Source of the DNA: Streptomyces sp. YIM 98790
GTDB lineage: Bacteria; Actinomycetota; Actinomycetes; Streptomycetales; Streptomycetaceae
Assembly: GCF_011421595.1 (NCBI RefSeq)
Contig: NZ_WTLH01000027.1
Coordinates: 1 to 45,455 of the forward strand
Length of the DNA: 45,455 bases
Reading direction: 5' to 3'
In this document: in pieces, positions 43,434 to 45,455 of the stretch
How the letters are laid out: each line of letters opens with the position of its first letter
How positions within the stretch are numbered: the stretch's first letter is position 1
Translations under genes and position numbers: made by a program
The notes under the pieces: generated by a model
Seen by the model: the letters and a program-made list of their open reading frames with translations, nothing else
The model's database searches: none
What the model was told of the DNA's origin: nothing

Positions 43434-44040
43434 GTGCGCTCCTCCCCAGGTTAGGGGCGCATGATGCAAGTGGGGAAGAGGTGCCGGAACTGGCTTTTCC
43501 CGTGCCAGGAACCACGTTTGGCCACATACCGGGTGTCTGGACACCCCGGAGGCGGCCCCGGACGGCCCGCACTCGGCCGCCGCCGGAGGGACCATGCCCC
43601 CGCATCGCACCAGGAACACCGCCAGCGTGTCCCCGCCCGTCTGACCGAAGCCGTCACTACCCCGCTGACCAGCACCGCAGGGCCCGGCCTGGCCGGCCGT
43701 CACCGCCCCGTCGCGCACCGGGCAACGGTCGGTAAAGGCCCCTGGCCCAGCCCGTGCGGGGCTCCGCACGGGGTCTGCGCAGACCGATACGTGGCAGGCG
43801 CACGAGTTGGTCCGAACTTCAACAACCGTCACTTGCTGATCGTCCGTCAGACGGGTCCACGTACGCCGAATCTCGTCGTTATGTCGATAGATCTCCCCTG
43901 CGGCGGGGGGAGAGGGGGCCATCAGCCGCCGACGGCGTCTCGGCCAACGATGCGTAGGAGCCGGGGAGGCATACGGCGGTCCCGCCCCCGACACCGGGGT
44001 ACGGGGCGCGAAGACCGCGAGGGGCGTGCGCCCCGCGTGG
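43434..44040. other. gene-poor stretch with two adjacent inverted repeats
   Basis: About 600 nt between bdtA and acuC, both minus-strand. Open frames here have no ribosome site and low-quality composition. Visible structure: CCCGTGCGG/CCGCACGGG with a 4-nt loop (43751-43772) followed at once by the palindrome GTCTGCGCAGAC (43773-43784); they may end acuC transcription. GGGTGTC/GACACCC occurs at about 43530-43547. A small RNA cannot be excluded. Confidence 0.5.
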
Positions 44041-45213
44041 TCAGGGAAGCAGGCCGTGAGCCGGATAAACCGCCTGCCGTGCGGCCCGAATCGCCTGGTC
44101 CACGGGATCGGCCGGATCGTAGCCGTCCTCCCAGGCACGCCAGGAGGGCCGGCGGCCGTCCGTCATCCGGGACGGCCCGCGCATGCGGGTCAGGGCGTAG
44201 ACCTGGGCGAGCCATTCGTCCGGCACCGCCGTCTCCGGCTCGATGGGCGCGTGGGCGGCGATCGCCACCAGGTGCGTCCAGCTCCTCGGCACCACGTCCA
44301 CAACGGCGTAGCCGCCGCCTCCAAGGGCCAGCCAGCGGCCTCCGGCGAAGTCGTGGGCCCAGGAGTGGCAGAGCTCCATGGCGGTCCGCTGGGCGTCCAC
44401 GCTGAGCGCCAGATGGGCCAGCGGATCCTCGAAGTGGGTGTCCACCCCGTGCTGGCTCACCAGCACCTGGGGCGCGAAATCCGCGAGGAGTTCGGGCACC
44501 ACGGCGTCCAGGGCGCGCAGCCATGCGGCATCGCCGGTGCCCGGCGGCAGCGGCACATTCACCGCATATCCCGTCCCGGCACCGTGCCCGGTCTCCTCCG
44601 GCCGGCCGGTGCCCGGGTAAAGGCTCCTCGGGTGCTCGTGCAGGGAAATGGTGAGCACCCTGGGATCGTCCCAGAACGCCGCCTGGACGCCGTCCCCGTG
44701 ATGGACGTCCACATCGACGTAGGCCACCCGCTCGGCACCGAGTTCCAGCAGCCTGGCAATCGCCAGCGAGGCATCGTTGTAGACGCAGAAACCGGCCGCA
44801 CTGCCCGGCATGGCGTGGTGCAGGCCGCCGGCGAAGTTCACGGCATGATCGGTGATTCCGTCCCAGATCGCCTCGGCGCCGCCGATCGACTGTCCGGCGA
44901 TCAGCGAGGACACCTCGTGCATACCGCGGAAGGCGGGAGTGTCCGCGGTGCCCAGCCCATAGGTCACGTCCGCGCTCGCGGGCATCGCCGAGGCCCGCTT
45001 CACCGCGGCGACATAGTCGCCGCGGTGGACGAGCTTGAGTGTCGATTCGCCCGCCGGTTTCATCGCCAGGACCTCACACGCCCGCTCCAGGCCGAAAGCC
45101 TCCACCAGACGCATCGTCAACGCGAGCCGCACCGGGTCCATCGGATGCCCCGGGCCGAAGTCGTACCCGGTGACCGCCTCGTCCCACAGGAGCCAGGATC
45201 TGCCGCTGCCCAT
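44041..45213 (-). CDS. acuC: acetoin utilisation protein AcuC, class I histone-deacetylase-like
   Basis: 390 residues. Arginase/deacetylase fold with the zinc and catalytic motifs GGLHHAM (His-His), GFCVYND, DVDVHHGDG, QHGVDTHFEDPLAH and the active-site Tyr in LALGGGGYA. The family removes acetyl groups from lysines; the classical AcuC acts on acetyl-CoA synthetase, but the target here is not known. The start is ATG 45213; no clear ribosome site is present, and TATAGC 10-15 nt upstream could be a -10 with a near-leaderless message. It follows the rRNA terminator. Confidence 0.93.
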   Translation of the reverse strand: MGSGRSWLLWDEAVTGYDFGPGHPMDPVRLALTMRLVEAFGLERACEVLAMKPAGESTLKLVHRGDYVAAVKRASAMPASADVTYGLGTADTPAFRGMHEVSSLIAGQSIGGAEAIWDGITDHAVNFAGGLHHAMPGSAAGFCVYNDASLAIARLLELGAERVAYVDVDVHHGDGVQAAFWDDPRVLTISLHEHPRSLYPGTGRPEETGHGAGTGYAVNVPLPPGTGDAAWLRALDAVVPELLADFAPQVLVSQHGVDTHFEDPLAHLALSVDAQRTAMELCHSWAHDFAGGRWLALGGGGYAVVDVVPRSWTHLVAIAAHAPIEPETAVPDEWLAQVYALTRMRGPSRMTDGRRPSWRAWEDGYDPADPVDQAIRAARQAVYPAHGLLP

Positions 45214-45247
45214 GCGGCCACGCTATACGAAGTCCCCGGCCGAAAAC

Positions 45248-45297
45248 AGAAGAAGGGGCTCCGCCCGGTGGTAAAACCGGGCGGAGCCCCTTCTTCT
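45248..45297 (-). terminator. rRNA operon terminator, 21-bp perfect stem
   Basis: 45248-45268 pairs without mismatch with 45277-45297 around an 8-nt loop. On the minus strand the stem is followed by a T-rich tail (GTTTTCG). It lies 8 nt after the 5S gene and before acuC. Confidence 0.92.
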
Positions 45298-45305
45298 CAT
45301 GTTTT

Positions 45306-45425
45306 GTTCGGCGGCGTCCTACTCTCCCACACGGTCCCCCGTGCAGTACCATCGGCGCTGCAAGGCTTAGCTTCCGGGTTCGGAATGTAAACCGGGCGTT
45401 CCCCTCACGCTATGACCACCGAAAC
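45306..45425 (-). rRNA. rrf: 5S ribosomal RNA
   Basis: The minus strand from 45425 reads GTTTCGGTGGTCATAGCG and ends in GGACGCCGCCGAAC, the ends of Streptomyces 5S rRNA; the internal CCGAACCCGGAAGCTAAGCC and GATGGTACTGC blocks are present. The terminal helix pairs TTCGGTGG with CCGCCGAA, and one arm (CACGG/CCGTG) shows paired changes, which support a functional RNA. The length is about 120 nt, one more than expected: loop C has TTT where two T are usual. The 23S gene should lie just to the right of the window. Confidence 0.93.
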
Positions 45426-45455
45426 ACTATGAACCACACCACCACACACACGCAC

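Noticed and set aside
43461..44405. Plus-strand open frames between bdtA and acuC
   Set aside because: No ribosome site, odd composition and overlap with acuC.

Overview
This window is high-GC actinobacterial chromosome and almost certainly comes from a Streptomyces or a close relative. The evidence is the GTG/TTG start codons, the overlapping stop/start operons, and the developmental pair bldN (sigma factor with a long pro-region) and rsbN (its anti-sigma factor) next to a BldC-like regulator. A Rex-controlled haem operon and a UbiD/MqnP menaquinone pair point the same way. No transposase, integrase, tRNA or CRISPR array was seen.

Layout. (1) 1-3124: the edge of a cell-envelope locus with the start of a membrane protein, a lytic transglycosylase/NlpC-P60 enzyme and a divergent VirB2/TrbC-like two-helix protein, then a beta-propeller lipoprotein. 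(2) 3263-5810: a SAM methyltransferase, an unrecognised coiled-coil protein and a small secreted protein. (3) 12064-5897, minus strand: a five-gene Opp/Dpp-type peptide ABC importer with an unusual membrane-anchored binding protein. (4) 12445-15689: a DUF397 protein, the late menaquinone genes mqnP and a UbiD-family decarboxylase, and a PLDc_N-type membrane protein. (5) 22637-15822, minus strand: hemL, a histidine phosphatase, resA, ccdA, resB and ccsB, which joins a haem precursor enzyme to cytochrome c maturation system II. (6) 22757-27031: an unknown protein, two DUF3558-like lipoproteins and a DUF2637 membrane protein. (7) 27138-31839: class I lysyl-tRNA synthetase, arginyl-tRNA synthetase and an SDR oxidoreductase. 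(8) 38345-31985, minus strand: rex-hemA-hemC-hemD with 4-nt overlaps, then hemB, preceded by a near-palindromic Rex operator on the promoter. (9) 38634-43370: glutaredoxin-like protein, HAD phosphatase, bldN, rsbN with a sigma-BldN-like promoter, a 32-residue ribosomal protein gene (bS22 type) and the BldC-like regulator. (10) 44041-45425: an AcuC-type deacetylase, then the terminator and 5S rRNA that end an rRNA operon read from the right.

The main theme is respiration: menaquinone synthesis, haem synthesis from glutamyl-tRNA to uroporphyrinogen III, cytochrome c assembly, and the NADH/NAD+ sensor Rex. A developmental regulatory block follows. Most genes belong to families conserved in Streptomyces. 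The points most worth a second look are the envelope locus at the left edge, the DUF2637 protein, the degenerate methyltransferase half of HemD, the base insertion in 5S rRNA loop C, a set of three identical half-sites before a small secreted protein, and a family of short tandem repeats between genes.
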